Positions 37,001-48,086 are shown, numbered from the stretch's first letter. The stretch: 64,000 nucleotides of DNA from Heliocidaris erythrogramma (GCA_025617745.1 CM046871.1:32557579-32621578), one strand, 5' to 3'. A program made the numbers and translations. The notes: generated by a model not told the origin, from the letters alone.

Positions 37001-37358
37001 CTACTTTTTCAACATATTTTTAGCCATAGAAAACCACTTTTTATGTACACAAAGGCCCATTGTAGATGATTTTTCCTACTTTGTTATCAATTCTAAGTGG
37101 CATCCCTGTATCATAGAGTATGTTTTCATGTGTTCATTATTCTAATTTTTCTTATTATTTGTATTTGTTCAGATTCTCGTCTTTGAAGATGCCCCCAACG
37201 GCGTGTTATCGGGTAAAGCAGCAGACATGTGGGTCATAATGATTCCCGATGAGAGGTTAATCGGCACTGATGCTACCATCTCCGCTGACCAGGTACTCAA
37301 GAGTATGGAAGAGTTTAAACCAGAGGAGTGGGGTTTACCCCCATTCTCCCAGAGTTGA
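34053..37358 (+). CDS. PUDP: Pseudouridine-5'-phosphatase (HAD superfamily, four exons)
   Basis: Exons: 34053-34119, 35269-35487, 36511-36749, 37173-37358. All are GT-AG with matching phases, encoding 236 residues, close to the usual length of this family (HDHD1). HAD motif I is FDMDG with nucleophile Asp16 and acid/base Asp18. The helical cap is in exon 2 (DTERLY, MGRKTMDSAQ). Motif II is ATGSS (Thr115), motif III KPAPD (Lys152), and motif IV FEDAPNG (Glu180, Asp181). All catalytic residues are present. The family hydrolyses pseudouridine 5'-phosphate, from RNA turnover, to pseudouridine in the cytosol, with magnesium. The ATG at 34053 places motif I where the family has it. Three 68-bp copies of the last coding segment follow the stop codon. 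Confidence 0.94.
35773..35912. mobile_element. MITE with AATATYGACTGG inverted ends
   Basis: AATATCGACTGGCC and the inverse of AATATTGACTGGTT bound a body whose interior also pairs (ACATATATTC and ATTATATGTCACAT). It lies in PUDP intron 2. Confidence 0.55.
36966..37108. mobile_element. hAT-like MITE with CAGGGATGCCACTT ends
   Basis: CAGGGATGCCACTTTTCAG is inverted as CTAAGTGGCATCCCTG. TATCAT stands on both sides (36960-36965, 37109-37114). It lies in PUDP intron 3, about 65 bp before the exon 4 acceptor. Confidence 0.75.
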
Positions 37359-37548
37359 TGAAGTTTTATGAAGGTTTTTTTACCAGAGAGGAGTGGGGTT
37401 TGTCCCCTCATCTCTCCCAGAGTTGATGATGTATTTGGAAGATTTTATACCAGAGAGGAATGGGGTTTGCCCCCCTCATCTCTTTCAGAGTTGATGATGT
37501 GTTTGGAGGATGTTACACCCAAGGGGTGGCATTTGCCCCCCTCCTCTT
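37304..37548 (+). repeat. 68-bp tandem repeat spanning the PUDP stop codon
   Basis: The last coding segment (ACCAGAGGAGTGGGGTTTAC...CAGAGTTGATGA) recurs three times after the stop, each with the CCAGAGAGGAATGGGGTTTG and CAGAGTTGATGATG blocks. TGA codons of units 1-3 lie exactly 68 bp apart (37356, 37424, 37492). The fourth unit is degenerate. Confidence 0.88.
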
Positions 37549-39146
37549 AAAGCTGAAATGTTTTAAGTACATGTATATAGAGCCAGAATGATGTTAACTC
37601 GTAATATTATACAAGTTAATGTCCTTCTGGGTCTGAACAGATGACGTACAGTCAAACGGGAGGTCCCCCAAAAGTGCTCCATTTTATTTCCAGCTCTGCT
37701 TGACTGGGTCAGTCTCTGAAATAATACATAAATGACCAGGAACCCCGGGAACATCTAAATTTCCAAATGATTGAAATGGACTAGTTAGAGGAGGAATTAC
37801 AAATTCATGACATACTTTACTTGAATACTTGTCTATGGAAAATGTGACATAATTGAAAAATAACAGGTGGCATGTGGTTTCAAATACCGTGCCGTAAATT
37901 GCAGGGTGGCCTTGCCAGCCAATCACAGTGCTACGATTCTATGGTCTCGACAATTTCAAGGATATATTGTGTACTTGGGTTGAATGTTGCTGGATCCTGA
38001 CCCTGTCATAAATGTATTGATGTTTTGAATGGTGTATGATAATGTAAAAGATGAAACTTCAACACTTCCATACATATCCGTTTTAGTAGTGGCTCATATA
38101 CTTTTTATATGTCTTTTAACGACTTGAAATCTTAAAAAGAGCGTTTTGTTTTAATGGTTCATCACTTATTTTCAATTACTTATTCTTTGAATTGTAACTT
38201 AAACAAGGTATGTCAGTTTTGGTTAACTAACCATTTATCTTTCCAGAAAATTTGTTGAGCGTAGCACTAATATAATGAGTTTAATACTTAACTTTTAATA
38301 TGACCATCCAAAACGGCCCACTAGTTGCAAGAAGAGTGTGCCATTTCAGTCACTGGATATAAAAATCAGCCCTCCTTGCTCATTTGCATACGATCTGCAA
38401 TTTGACTGGAAGAGCTGTGCTCTTTTGTCAGTCATAGATTTTTCACCGAACTCCATTTTACGGTTGGCCCTTCTGAAGTCACGCACACATAACAAAGTCA
38501 TATATCTGATGTGTTTTTTATTCTGTGACTACTATCCTTCAAGCAAATGATGTAAGTTCTGATCCATCCAGGTAAATCTTCAAATAACAAACCATTATTG
38601 GATCATTACACCTGGACTTCAGTTTAATTCCGAGGACGGTTTCACGTCCAGTCCTGGTTGTTTCATCAGACGTTTTCCCGTCACCCAACTGGACGGGCTT
38701 ATGAAGCATCCAGGACTGGACTTGAAACCTTCCTTAGTGGAGTTGTGTGTGGTTAGTCTAGGAAATTGACCAGGGAGCAGTTGTTGCTGGATCACAGAAC
38801 AGGGTAACAGTCTTGAGTCCATTGGGTAGTCTTCCAGAATTATCAATGTTGATGAGAGAGAGGGGATTTTGTAGAAACCTGTTTGATTGTAAATAAGCAA
38901 CAGTATTTAGCAACTATTCGCGCAAGAGTATTCGTGGTTGTATCATGATTAGATGAGGTTTAATTGCAATAATGTTTTTACTAATGAATGAAAAGTTGTC
39001 TTGGCATGTTTGTTTTAGAATGTGAATAAATACTTGTATTTTCTTATTGCAAACTGTAAATTACACTTGTGTGAAATTTTCTTGTGAACACTCTTGTAAG
39101 ATTTTTCATATTGTGATTATGCCCCTCAATGTATTATTACTACTAA
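37549..39146. other. PUDP 3' flank
   Basis: No gene seen. A small inverted-repeat element at about 38632-38745 (GGACGGTTTCACGTCCAGTC and TCCAGGACTGGACTTGAAAC) is the only structured feature. GAATAAATAC at 39022 is one possible polyadenylation signal, but it is far from the stop. Confidence 0.45.
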
Positions 39147-39422
39147 CTCCCTGGCATCAAAGCTCCTGCTGGCTCTGAACTACCTCGGAGGGAGTGGGTA
39201 ACACTCAACCGGCTGCGCACTGGGGTTGGAAGGTTCAACGCTAACATGTACCAATGGAAACTTAGGGAATCACCGGCATGTACCTGTGGTGCAGATGAGC
39301 AGACGGCAGACCATATTATCTACAACTGCCCCGACCTCCAACCCCCTGACGGGATGACTGACTTATCAAGTCCAAAAGACGCACAAATCAACTGGCTTAC
39401 CAAGCTTCAACAAATAGCCTGA
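39147..39422 (+). pseudogene. LINE ORF2 C-terminal fragment with Cys-rich motif
   Basis: The frame PGIKAPAGSELPRREWVTLN continues through LRTGVGRFNANMYQWK and CTCGADEQTADHIIYNCP to a stop at 39420-39422. This is the conserved tail with a CxC...HxxxxC motif downstream of the reverse transcriptase in Jockey/I-type LINEs. The 3' flank ends in a GAAAGAAGAAGAA tail. The copy is severely 5' truncated, but its remaining frame is open, which suggests a young insertion. Confidence 0.8.
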
Positions 39423-39654
39423 TGTATAACGCTACTACCTCATACGAAAGAAGAAGAATGTATTATTCTGCAGCTGAATTATAAATTGCTGAGTAATTGT
39501 ATTAATATGATCTATGCAGCGGGCCATATTCTGCTAAACAAGTTTAAAATGATGCTGCGTATAAGCATGGTCTTAGTTGAGTTAAGCCTTTTCATTGCTC
39601 TATGCAACTTACGACACTTGCATTTGTAGGTTGTACATTTTGTGTATGAGAGAT

Positions 39655-40070
39655 GGGAGAGAGAGAGAGAAAGATAGACAGGGAAAGTGAGAGAGAGAGA
39701 GAGATACAGAATGGGAAGAGAGAAAAGATAAGTTGAATTTAACAAAGAGAGAAAGGGAAAGAGAGAGAATGAGTTGGCAGAAAGATTTGAATGGTTCAAA
39801 GGGAGAGGGGGACAAGATTTCGGAAGAAAGAGTTTGGTGTGTATTAGAGGGAAGGGAGGGGTAAGATTGGTTAATGATTGGTACAAAGAGAGTGAGATTT
39901 TGAAGAGAGAGAGAGAGAGGGGGCAGATAATGGCCTAATGGTTATGGACAAGAGAGCAGTGGAAGAGGATAGAAAGTGGAGAGAGAGAGGGGGGGGGGGG
40001 AATGGAAGGAAGAGATGGCAGTATATAAATGAGATTGAGAGAGAGAGTTGGCAGAGGGAGCAAGTTAGAC
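39655..40070. repeat. (GA)n-rich purine tract
   Basis: Many interrupted GAGAGA runs and a G run at 39990-39999. Open frames rich in Ser/Leu on the minus strand are artefacts of it. Confidence 0.85.
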
Positions 40071-40843
40071 TTGGGTTCCATCCATGACCTTCTAATTTTT
40101 GGACCAAGAGTTCCCCTGTGATATGACACTATAACATTTGAAGGTGTGGGAAATATATAAAATATTATATAACATGGAACCCCCATCCTTGTTCTCAAAA
40201 ATAATCCAGACAAGAAAATAGGAATCAATTTCTTTTGGCCTATTTAAAAGGGAACCATCTCCTTGGTACTTCCTTAGACCTCATTGAATTTTCAGAACTT
40301 TTAGAACAAGAATTAAAAAAAAACGGTACATGACTATTGTAAGAGTCTGTTTTATTTTCCTTGCTAGATATAAAACTACAATGTATATAACTTCTGTTCT
40401 CTTTTCAATTCCCCCTCCCCATCTCTCTCTCTCTTAATTACTCTAACCCACCCCAACTCTCTCTCTCTCTTTCTGAAACTAAATAGAGCATTACCTAACC
40501 TTGCCCATAAAAAGTTGTAATTGCATCACTAAGATATTGTTCAACAGTTGACCTCTAAAGAAAGAGGAGTTCTGCAAGAACAAGAAATTTGGGGAAGTTA
40601 CATGTTTTGTTTTTTACTATATCAGACCCACCGAAGGAATCTGGGCAATTTCTGCTGTATTTTACCAGTACAAGTAATACAGTTAAAAGCACATTTACAA
40701 GCTCAACATTCATAATAATTCATTTCTTTTATTTACAAATAGTGTCACACATATGCACACATTTTTTAATATTAATCGAAACATTTACTCTATACAAAGA
40801 TTACACATATATTTCTGCTTCTTTTGAAAGCAACTTGATATTA

Positions 40844-41765
40844 GGGCCCCGTTGCATAAAACTTACCATTAACGGTAACTTTGCCATCAATGGTAACTCC
40901 CATGGAAACCTTGATTTTGATTGATGAGTGATGTTACCATGGTAGTTACCATTGATAGCAGAGCTACCATTAAAGGGATAGTTCACCCTGACAATAAGTT
41001 GGTTTTAATAAATGCAGAGAAACAAAAGAAACATATCAGTGAAGGTTTGGCGAAAATTCGTTAAAGAATTATGGAGTTATGGATTTTTAAACTTTTGATT
41101 TTGTGACGTCACATGCGAGCAGCTTCCCCATGTGTCATATGATATAGTTCAGTTCAATTTATTATTTTTTTCTCAATCATAAAAATCAACAATGGCAAAA
41201 TCATTCAAAGTCAGTATAAAATATATATACATATACGATTACAGAGAAAAAAAGGAAACTACAAAAAAGGCGTAGCTCCCTATATAAACATGACATAACA
41301 TAACAAAGCGATTATATCATACAAAGAAAGCAAAACAAACGGGAAAGCAGACAAAAACATCAGCAAACACCAGCAAACATACGGGGGGGGGGGGGGGGGT
41401 AATGGTAAATGTAAATTCCAGAAAATGACATTTTCTCAGAAAAATGGAAATGGTGTTACTTGTGCATTCAATATAACATCTTAAACATCACTTCATACCC
41501 GCTCCTCTAAGAAAAATATCTTCAGTCATCATGAACCATTGAAAAATGGGAATTTATAGAATTTATATTACATGACGTATGGGGTAGTTGTTCGCATATG
41601 ACGTCAAAAATTTAAACCTTAAAACACCCATAACTCTCTTATTCCTTGATGGATTTTTGTCGAACCTTCACCAATATTTTTCTCTTATTTTTCTGCTTTT
41701 ATTAAAACCAACTTATTGTCAGGGTGAACTATCCCTTTAATGGTAAGTTTTATGCAACAGGGCCC
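40844..41765. mobile_element. Outer MITE of a nested pair (TTGCATAAAACTTACC ends)
   Basis: GGGCCCCGTTGCATAAAACT at the left and its near-perfect inverse (AGTTTTATGCAACAGGGCCC) at the right. Several TTACCATTAAYGGTAA palindromes lie inside. It is split by the element at 40974-41736. Confidence 0.75.
40974..41736. mobile_element. Inner element with TTAA target duplication
   Basis: AGGGATAGTTCACCCTGACA is perfectly inverted at the right end. TTAA stands directly outside both ends (40970-40973, 41737-41740), the target site of piggyBac and Kolobok-type transposons. The arms pair imperfectly, with TGACGTCA in both. About 250 bp of unrelated AT-rich DNA starting TTCAGTTCAATTTATT (41150) and a G run (41384) look like a further insertion. 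Confidence 0.8.
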
Positions 41766-41834
41766 AGGTTGGATTTACCCTTTAACTGTTTTAAACTATT
41801 TTTTGAGGTGATTGGTACACTTTAACTCCTACTA

Positions 41835-41976
41835 CAGGGAAGCGTTTCATCAAGCGTTTTTGTCAATGATTTTTACTGACAACTTTGCTCTCAGCCAATC
41901 AGATGCAAGGATTTCAGTAGCTTATAACAGTTGTCGGTAAAAATCACTGACAAAACGCTTGATGAAACGTTCCCCA
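41835..41976. mobile_element. MITE family GAGCGTTTCATCAAGCG, copy 3
   Basis: Ends CAGGGAAGCGTTTCATCAAG and CTTGATGAAACGTTCCCCAG. The interior CAGCCAATCAGATGCAAGG is shared with copy 1. Confidence 0.75.
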
Positions 41977-42601
41977 GATCAATGCCTTGTAACACAGAGC
42001 TCAGCAACTGATCGGGACGATTGATGCTTGCAATTAATTTCATCGATTGCTCTGCACAATCAATTGCAAAAATCAACAATAAGAGCAATCGCTGCGTTTT
42101 GAGTTACGGGGCCCAGCCCTGTACAATGCTTTAATGCCCACAATCAAGTCACTTCCACTGAGTGTTTATAAGTAGTAGCCTAACAAGCACAACGTACATG
42201 TAACAGCAAAAGCTATGAGGCATCAAGGATATAATATGGAGAAAAACATGGCTACAGACGACTGCAGCTAAGTGATAATACTTGTTTACGTTGTGTTTGG
42301 TATAAACACATTGCACACAGCAAATAAATGAATGCCGATAATAAACTTCTAAATATCAGTTATCTGATTAGACAGCTAAGTACATATTTTAGATACTGAT
42401 CTTTAATCTATTTGTATTTTTATCATAGTTTTGTTTATAGTCCACTCCATATTTTCCACTACAAATATTTGTTGTTTATCCTATCTAACCAAACAATACT
42501 TTCCACTGTTTAATGGTACCAGACTCGATTAGCAATCATGCTACTTTCTGGTTCCTGTTGGGTCTAATGTATATCTTTTGTCATGTGTTTGTTATTGGAC
42601 A

Positions 42602-42722
42602 AGCTCTTAGCTCTTAGCTCCAAGCTCCAAGCTCCAAGCTCCAAGCTCCAAGCTCCAGCTCCAGCTCCAGCTCCAGCTCCAGCTCCAGCTCCAGCTCTAG
42701 CTCTAGCTCTAGCTCAAGCTCA
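42602..42722. repeat. AGCTCY hexamer minisatellite
   Basis: Tandem AGCTCTT, AGCTCCA, AGCTCC and AGCTCT units. The AGCT core makes the tract nearly self-complementary throughout. Confidence 0.9.
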
Positions 42723-42916
42723 AATAATTTACCAAAGCAGCTTTGTATATGATCACTGGTTCTATGACACATGTTCCAGCAAAACTTGTTTTGTAGTCAA
42801 TATCCTACACTATGCACATTCCTGCTTTCAACACTGTACCAGACAGACACTAACCCTAACCGCAAACCCAATTAATTGCAAGTCTAACCATAACCTTTAT
42901 TTGACAAAATAAAGCA

Positions 42917-43330
42917 CTGGTCACATTTGTCCGATAACAATGACGATAAAAATGACGATAAAAATGACAATAAAGATGACGATAAATCGTTGCCAAATCG
43001 CTCAAGCATCGTTTATGTCAGTGGTAAATGAATAGGAATTCTTAGTGGTAGGTCAGACTTCTCCTATACATGGTAACGAGCCTCCCTCTCCAATTTTATC
43101 CTTGCGGTGGAATCGCTCAGCCAACGATTATTTTTTCAGGACAGAGCTCACTGAAATTTTCAGAGAGCAAATTGTTTTTGCTACCTCGAGGTGACGTTAC
43201 TTCAGGACAATCATGTGGGCTGTGTCCTGCTTGCTTGATTGACAGAACCCACCAATTTTTATTGTCATCGTTATAGGTACTTTTCATACGCACATACATT
43301 ATCGTCATCGTATCGGATAAATGTGACCAA
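42917..43330. mobile_element. MITE with TGGTCACATTTRTCCGATA ends
   Basis: CTGGTCACATTTGTCCGATA at the left and its inverse (TATCGGATAAATGTGACCA) at the right, followed inward by AATGACGATAA tandem units on both sides. Non-coding, about 410 bp. Confidence 0.7.
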
Positions 43331-44489
43331 CCCGTAACGCCTGGAGCAAACACTGGGTCACACCTGTATTACTGCATCCTGATATTAATCAATAGAAAAA
43401 GTATAAAATTGCAAGCCATACATGTAAATTTTTTCCAATGTTTCATGTATGGGGTTCTGAAATCTATTTCTAACAGAATGTTAAAATATGTGATTCTGCA
43501 TACGTGAATAACTTTCTTACAAAAGCATCTGCAAAATGAATATTCATACATAGCATTGTAACTGTGCATTAAATTTTCCCAAATACAAAAGGGGAGTACC
43601 GTAGGAGGAGAATCTTTTCTCCAAATAGAGAAACAGAAAATCAGTAATTTCATCAGCCATCTGCAACTGCATATTGTACATGTTAATTACGGAGAAACGT
43701 ACATCAACATTACAATGATAGCTTTACATTAAGTCTTCAGTAGAGGTATGACAGTATTATACGATACTGTAAATTATACAATTTATTTCTTCAACGGTGA
43801 GCTTTCTCTAATCATCACTAGTCAAACATGATGCATAAACGTTTACTAACATACCGTAACACAACAGAACGATCATTTTTGCTTGATTAGTGTTTGCTCC
43901 ACAGTTCTCTTTCGGCCTTTTCACTCGCGAGTAAAATTCATCGTATGGAAAGTTATTAGTTTAAAGCCGATTAACTAATCAGCTCTAAACCACATTTTCC
44001 TTGTGTGAACATTGAACTATACGATGGGCGGACAGATGCGAACTCGCGATCTAAAGACCGGTCAGAGCAGATTGTGTGTGAACAGATATACATCTTTAAA
44101 TGGGTGGAGCGAAGACCGGTTGCGCGCTTTGATTTACATGACCTATTATTTCACGCAATGGCCCTACTGTGCATTTAATCAGCAGTGAATCGCTAACAAT
44201 CGCTAATCAGCTTTAAATACGCTGAATTTTACCCATGTCGCATCCAAAAGCTTTTAATTTGTGCTGCACGACTGCTAACTGAAATTATTCTTACCTACAG
44301 TACCTATCTAAAAGGAATTGCATAGAAAAGTATGCAAATATTTGAGGTGATCATAATTTTGAGTTTGAACGTACCGGTAGCATGAAATTCCATAATTATA
44401 TTTACTGTTACGCTACAGTCTGTTTGGCAAGTCTATTAAAATACAAGTATAAATCTAGTTTTATTAATTTCAGTAGTTGATTCTACATA
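43331..44489. other. Intergenic DNA
   Basis: AT-rich, with no gene, RNA or repeat that I can define. Confidence 0.4.
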
Positions 44490-45791
44490 CCCTTCCGTGC
44501 CATAAGTAGTGCAACATAGTGAAATTCGTTAAATTTTGTGTGAATGACTTTTCTTTGTTGTAGCGGTGTTTTGTTCTAAATCATTGAATAGCGACCGTCA
44601 TTTCGGTTTAAAAGGAATGTACGCCTTGTTCACTTTCTCATTCAATGCTACCGAGTCCTTCATGCACACACCATGGTTAAGACAGCCGAGTTATCTAACG
44701 AGCAATGCCGACAAATCGTCGCATTGAGACAGGAGGGGGTTTCGGTAGCTCAGATTTCTAAACGATTTCGGGTATGCTGTCAAACGGTGTACCGAGTGTG
44801 TAAACGCCATGAGGATACAGAAAATTCCGACAAGCGACCAGAAAGACCACGCCTCGGGATGATCGGTACAGTTGGTAGCAGAATCTCAAAGAGAATGACA
44901 CAAAGACGCCTGTACTCTTACAATCATCATGCCCGCATTTCCAGGAGAAAGATTCTAATATCTCCTGTCAATCGTCTGAGACGCATCAGGTGGGCCACCA
45001 GAGTGAGAGTGAGGGATTGGACATTGGAGAACAACTGGAGTCATTTCGTGGTTTCCGACGAGAGTAGGTTTTGCCCATCTTTGAACGACTGAAGAGTAAG
45101 AGTCTGGCATGAACCGAACACCTCGTATGACCCACGGAACCTTACCTACACTCAAAGGAATTCCATTTTAGTCATGGACTGGGGGTGTGTCGGCATCTTT
45201 GGAGTAGGTGATCTTGTTGTCGTAGACGGGAACATGGATAACGCCAAATATCAGGAGATTCTGGACTCTCACTTGTTTCCATCCATTGGTAACATCTTTG
45301 GCTACGAGCAACATCCGTTCATTTTCCAGGATGACAACGCACCGGCACACAGGGCTGCCCAGATGAACCAATGGTATGGCGAAAATGGCGTCAACAGAGT
45401 GCAGTGGCCGGCGCAATCACCAGATGCTAACCCGATAGAGAACCTGTGGGATGACATCAAGAGAGCCCTCACCAATGACTGGCCAACCACCAGGGAGGGT
45501 TTGATCCGCTCCATCTTCAGGGCCTGGGGGAGCATCACCCAAGAAATGGACTCTACGCGACTATGCCAAGGAGGAAGTGCGCCATCATTAGAAGGCGCGG
45601 GTATCCAACAAAATACTAGAACCTCATGAACTTTACATGACAAATGACTCTTGACATATCAATAAAATGTGGATTTGGCGCTATATAAGTTACATTATTA
45701 TTATTATTACTACAAAGTCATTAAAACAGCACTCATTTTGCCTCTTGTGCAATGCATGTATGTATGTTGCAATACTTTTGGAACGGGAGGG
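44490..45791 (+). mobile_element. Tc1-type transposon, complete with ends
   Basis: Inverted ends CCCTTCCGTGCCATAAGTAG and (inverse) CCCTCCCGTTCCAAAAGTAT, both continuing into TGCAACATA. TA stands directly outside each (44488-44489, 45792-45793), the mariner/Tc1 target duplication. Length 1302 bp, normal for the family. A SINE-like GCGCTATATAA plus (ATT)n lies near its right end (45681-45712). Confidence 0.85.
44673..45619 (+). pseudogene. Tc1 (DD34E) transposase, disrupted
   Basis: An N-terminal paired-type helix-turn-helix domain (ELSNEQCRQIVALRQEGVS) is followed by the catalytic domain: first Asp in VVSDESRF, second in FQDDNAPAH, and Glu in DANPIENLW with 34 residues between the last two. 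One in-frame TGA at 45090 interrupts an otherwise open frame. A single frameshift near 45570-45585 moves the usual C-terminal RRRGYPTKY ending to another frame, with its stop at 45617-45619. The region after the HTH also looks shortened. Few lesions, so inactivation was recent. Confidence 0.88.
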
Positions 45792-45904
45792 TATTACAGA
45801 TAAAGCATAACAAAGAGATTCCAGTATCATGAAGCACACATATTCAATGCTTTAAAAAAAATTAATTAAGTTAAGGTGTTTAAGAATTAGAGGCATAATT
45901 TGAC

Positions 45905-46560
45905 ATAAAATTGAGGGGACGTGTTGTTTAATGCGATCAGCCAACCGCTGAGAAGTACGGCCCACGTACCTGGCATCGCACCGGCACTGAAATTGGTAAA
46001 TAACATTACCCAAGTGGGGGGTGGGTAGTATATCCTTGCTAGTTGATGGTAGCATCCTGTGTGTAGAAAACACAAAACACATCGCATTAAACAACACGTC
46101 CCCTCGACTATTCGGAACAGTACAACCAATCAGCTCACGCAGCCCGTCCGTGCCTGCAAATCTGAAATGCACGCTAACAGACCAAAGATAGCCAAATGCG
46201 ATTCAGCGATTGGTCTCCACTTGCTGAACAATCCAGCTTGCGCACAAAGCTATGCCGAAGATCAATTCTCAATTATATCCCGGGCCAGAAGCTCAGCGCA
46301 TTTACACTTTCTGGAAGCCGCCTACATTCAGTCGCACGAACCCCTTCTATGCAGACAAAAGGAGTTCGTCCAAGCTTTGCGATTGTTCTGAAATTATGGC
46401 GTCTGGGTTGCGTCCGGGTTCATCGAGTATAATATAGTTGATTTCAAATAATTTGTTATATACCTGCGTGATAACCTGATGAGTGCAGGTCGAAAAGCTT
46501 CGTTATCATGTCTCTTTTTCGTGCCATATTGAAATTTTGTAGTACCAATAAATTATTTGT
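45905..46560 (+). mobile_element. Penelope-like element, 3' part with inverted 5' partner
   Basis: The minus strand from 46085 to about 45905 encodes HLGNVIYQFQCRCDARYVG and RTSQRLADRIKQHVPS, the GIY-YIG endonuclease of Penelope-like retroelements. Starting at 46078 the plus strand encodes the same HRIKQHVPS and runs on through FLEAAYIQSHEPLLC to a stop at 46389-46391. The two halves meet head to head, sharing about 27 bp (ATCGCATTAAACAACACGTC) in inverted order. Such inverted, truncated arrangements are usual for this class. A hammerhead ribozyme motif follows the ORF. Confidence 0.82.
46466..46511 (+). ncRNA. Hammerhead ribozyme of the Penelope-like element
   Basis: The conserved core CTGATGA (46476-46482) and GAAA (46492-46495) are both present, separated by a 9-nt helix II/loop GTGCAGGTC. 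Helix I is open-ended: GATAAC (46470-46475) pairs exactly with GTTATC (46502-46507) and extends outward with T-A and G-U pairs. Helix III is minimal, AA-GC-TT, ending in the cleavage triplet TTC at 46499-46501. Type I hammerheads with very short helix III, probably active as dimers, are known in Penelope-like elements. Helix II is weak (one G-C pair plus a U-U). Confidence 0.68.
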
Positions 46561-46640
46561 GTACTCATAATAGTTCGTTTATTAAATTGGCTTATAATGT
46601 ACATAAAATCATCCCTGAAAGTTTGAAGAAAATTGATCTA

Positions 46641-47012
46641 CAGTGGAAATTCGCTATAAAGAGCTCCGATATAACAAATTTCCTGATATAACAAGGTAAT
46701 TTAGCTGGTCCCAAGTCTTTATCTTCTTTTTACCCTGATATAAGGAGATTCCTGATATAAGAAGGTAATTTTCATGGTCCCAGCTCTTTGTTTCGTGTTT
46801 TTACACTGATATAAGGAGATTCCTGATATAACAAGGTAATTTTCATGGTCCCAGCTCTTTGTTGTTGTTGTTTTTTTACACTGATATAAGGAGATTCCTG
46901 ATATAACAAGGTAATTTTCATGGTCCCAGCTCTTTATGTTTTGTGTTTTTACCCTGATATAACAAGTTAATTTTCATGGTCATAAGGACCTCGTTGTAGT
47001 GAGTTTCCCCTG
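46641..47012. mobile_element. pogo/Tigger-like MITE, copy 3, internally expanded
   Basis: CAGTGGAAATTCGCTATAAA at the left and CTCGTTGTAGTGAGTTTC at the right match the family ends. Inside, about four units containing GGAGATTCCTGATATAACAA and TTTTCATGGTCCCAGCTCTT are arranged in tandem, making it longer than the other copies. Confidence 0.75.
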
Positions 47013-47888
47013 CATAGTGACTGAAAATAAAGTGCAGTTTATGTAAAAACCTAAACTGGCACAACAACACCCCATCTAACCAGAGGAGTGCATTAGGAAA
47101 ACCATAAACCAGAGATGCAAACAAAATAACTGTACTTATCTGTAACTGCATCTGTGCCTGGCACAACAAGAATTATACTCGTACACACAATGCTGAAATT
47201 AAAGATACATGTACGCTGTATCATCATAACTAGAGGATTGATTTCAAAGGAATTTCATACTACAGTCTCCGACTTCAATTTGCTTTTCAAAATCTGTTGG
47301 ACCAATATTTCATCATGTATTTTCAAAAGTTATATAGTACCTTTAAAAATTGGATGTTTGCAGCAACTTATTTTATCAACAATTGCAGCAAAATATCAGC
47401 CAGTGGTACACAATGGAATAAACAATGAAGCAAAATAAGTTCAAAATGGTACATTATGAAGCAGTAATAGTATTAAAGCAAACTGTTTGTGAATTATTGC
47501 ATACAAAGAGGGAGGGTGGGGGGTACATTTCTTTCTTTTATATACACGTACTGGTATGCATGGTTGCCCCAGATGGATAATATTTATATTTTTAATATTC
47601 GTTATCTAATACTATTTCGATTTATTTCAGGATTCATTCGCATTTAAATCGTAAGGTGTGCGGTAGCTTCAAACCCATGAGACAGTGTATTGCACAGTCC
47701 TCTTGGTAGATTTTACCAGGACCGTGATGTAAACTAACATTTCTGGTTGGCATGAAACCATTAATATGAATAGCCCTGTATTTTATTATAAACACACATT
47801 ATGTTGACCTTTAATTTTTGAAGTAAACAACACATAATTACTTACTCCGGCAGTTACTTTTCACCTCATACTTCATAATAATAATAAT
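47013..47888. other. Intergenic DNA
   Basis: No gene or defined repeat seen. Confidence 0.4.
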
Positions 47889-48086
47889 ATAGTCAAACCT
47901 ACTAAAATAGCGACCACCTGTATAGAAAGACCATTTGTCCATAAAGACCACATATTTTGTTTCCCTTGAAAAGTGGTTCGCATTAAAAAGGTGTATTAAG
48001 GAATATGGACATAAAAACCACCTGCTTATAAAGACTACTTTTCTTAATCTCCCTTGAGGCAGTCTTTATATACAGGTTTCACTGTA
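47889..48086. mobile_element. Tigger-like MITE (GACCACCTGTATAGAAAGACC), copy 1
   Basis: Left TAGTCAAACCTACTAAAATAG and right ATATACAGGTTTCACTGTA match, in inverse orientation, the element at 52560-52757. The interior repeats AAAGACCAC. TA-type ends. Confidence 0.75.

Noticed and set aside
42602-42722. CRISPR-like array of short repeats
   Set aside because: Units are contiguous hexamers without spacers in a eukaryotic genome; it is a minisatellite.
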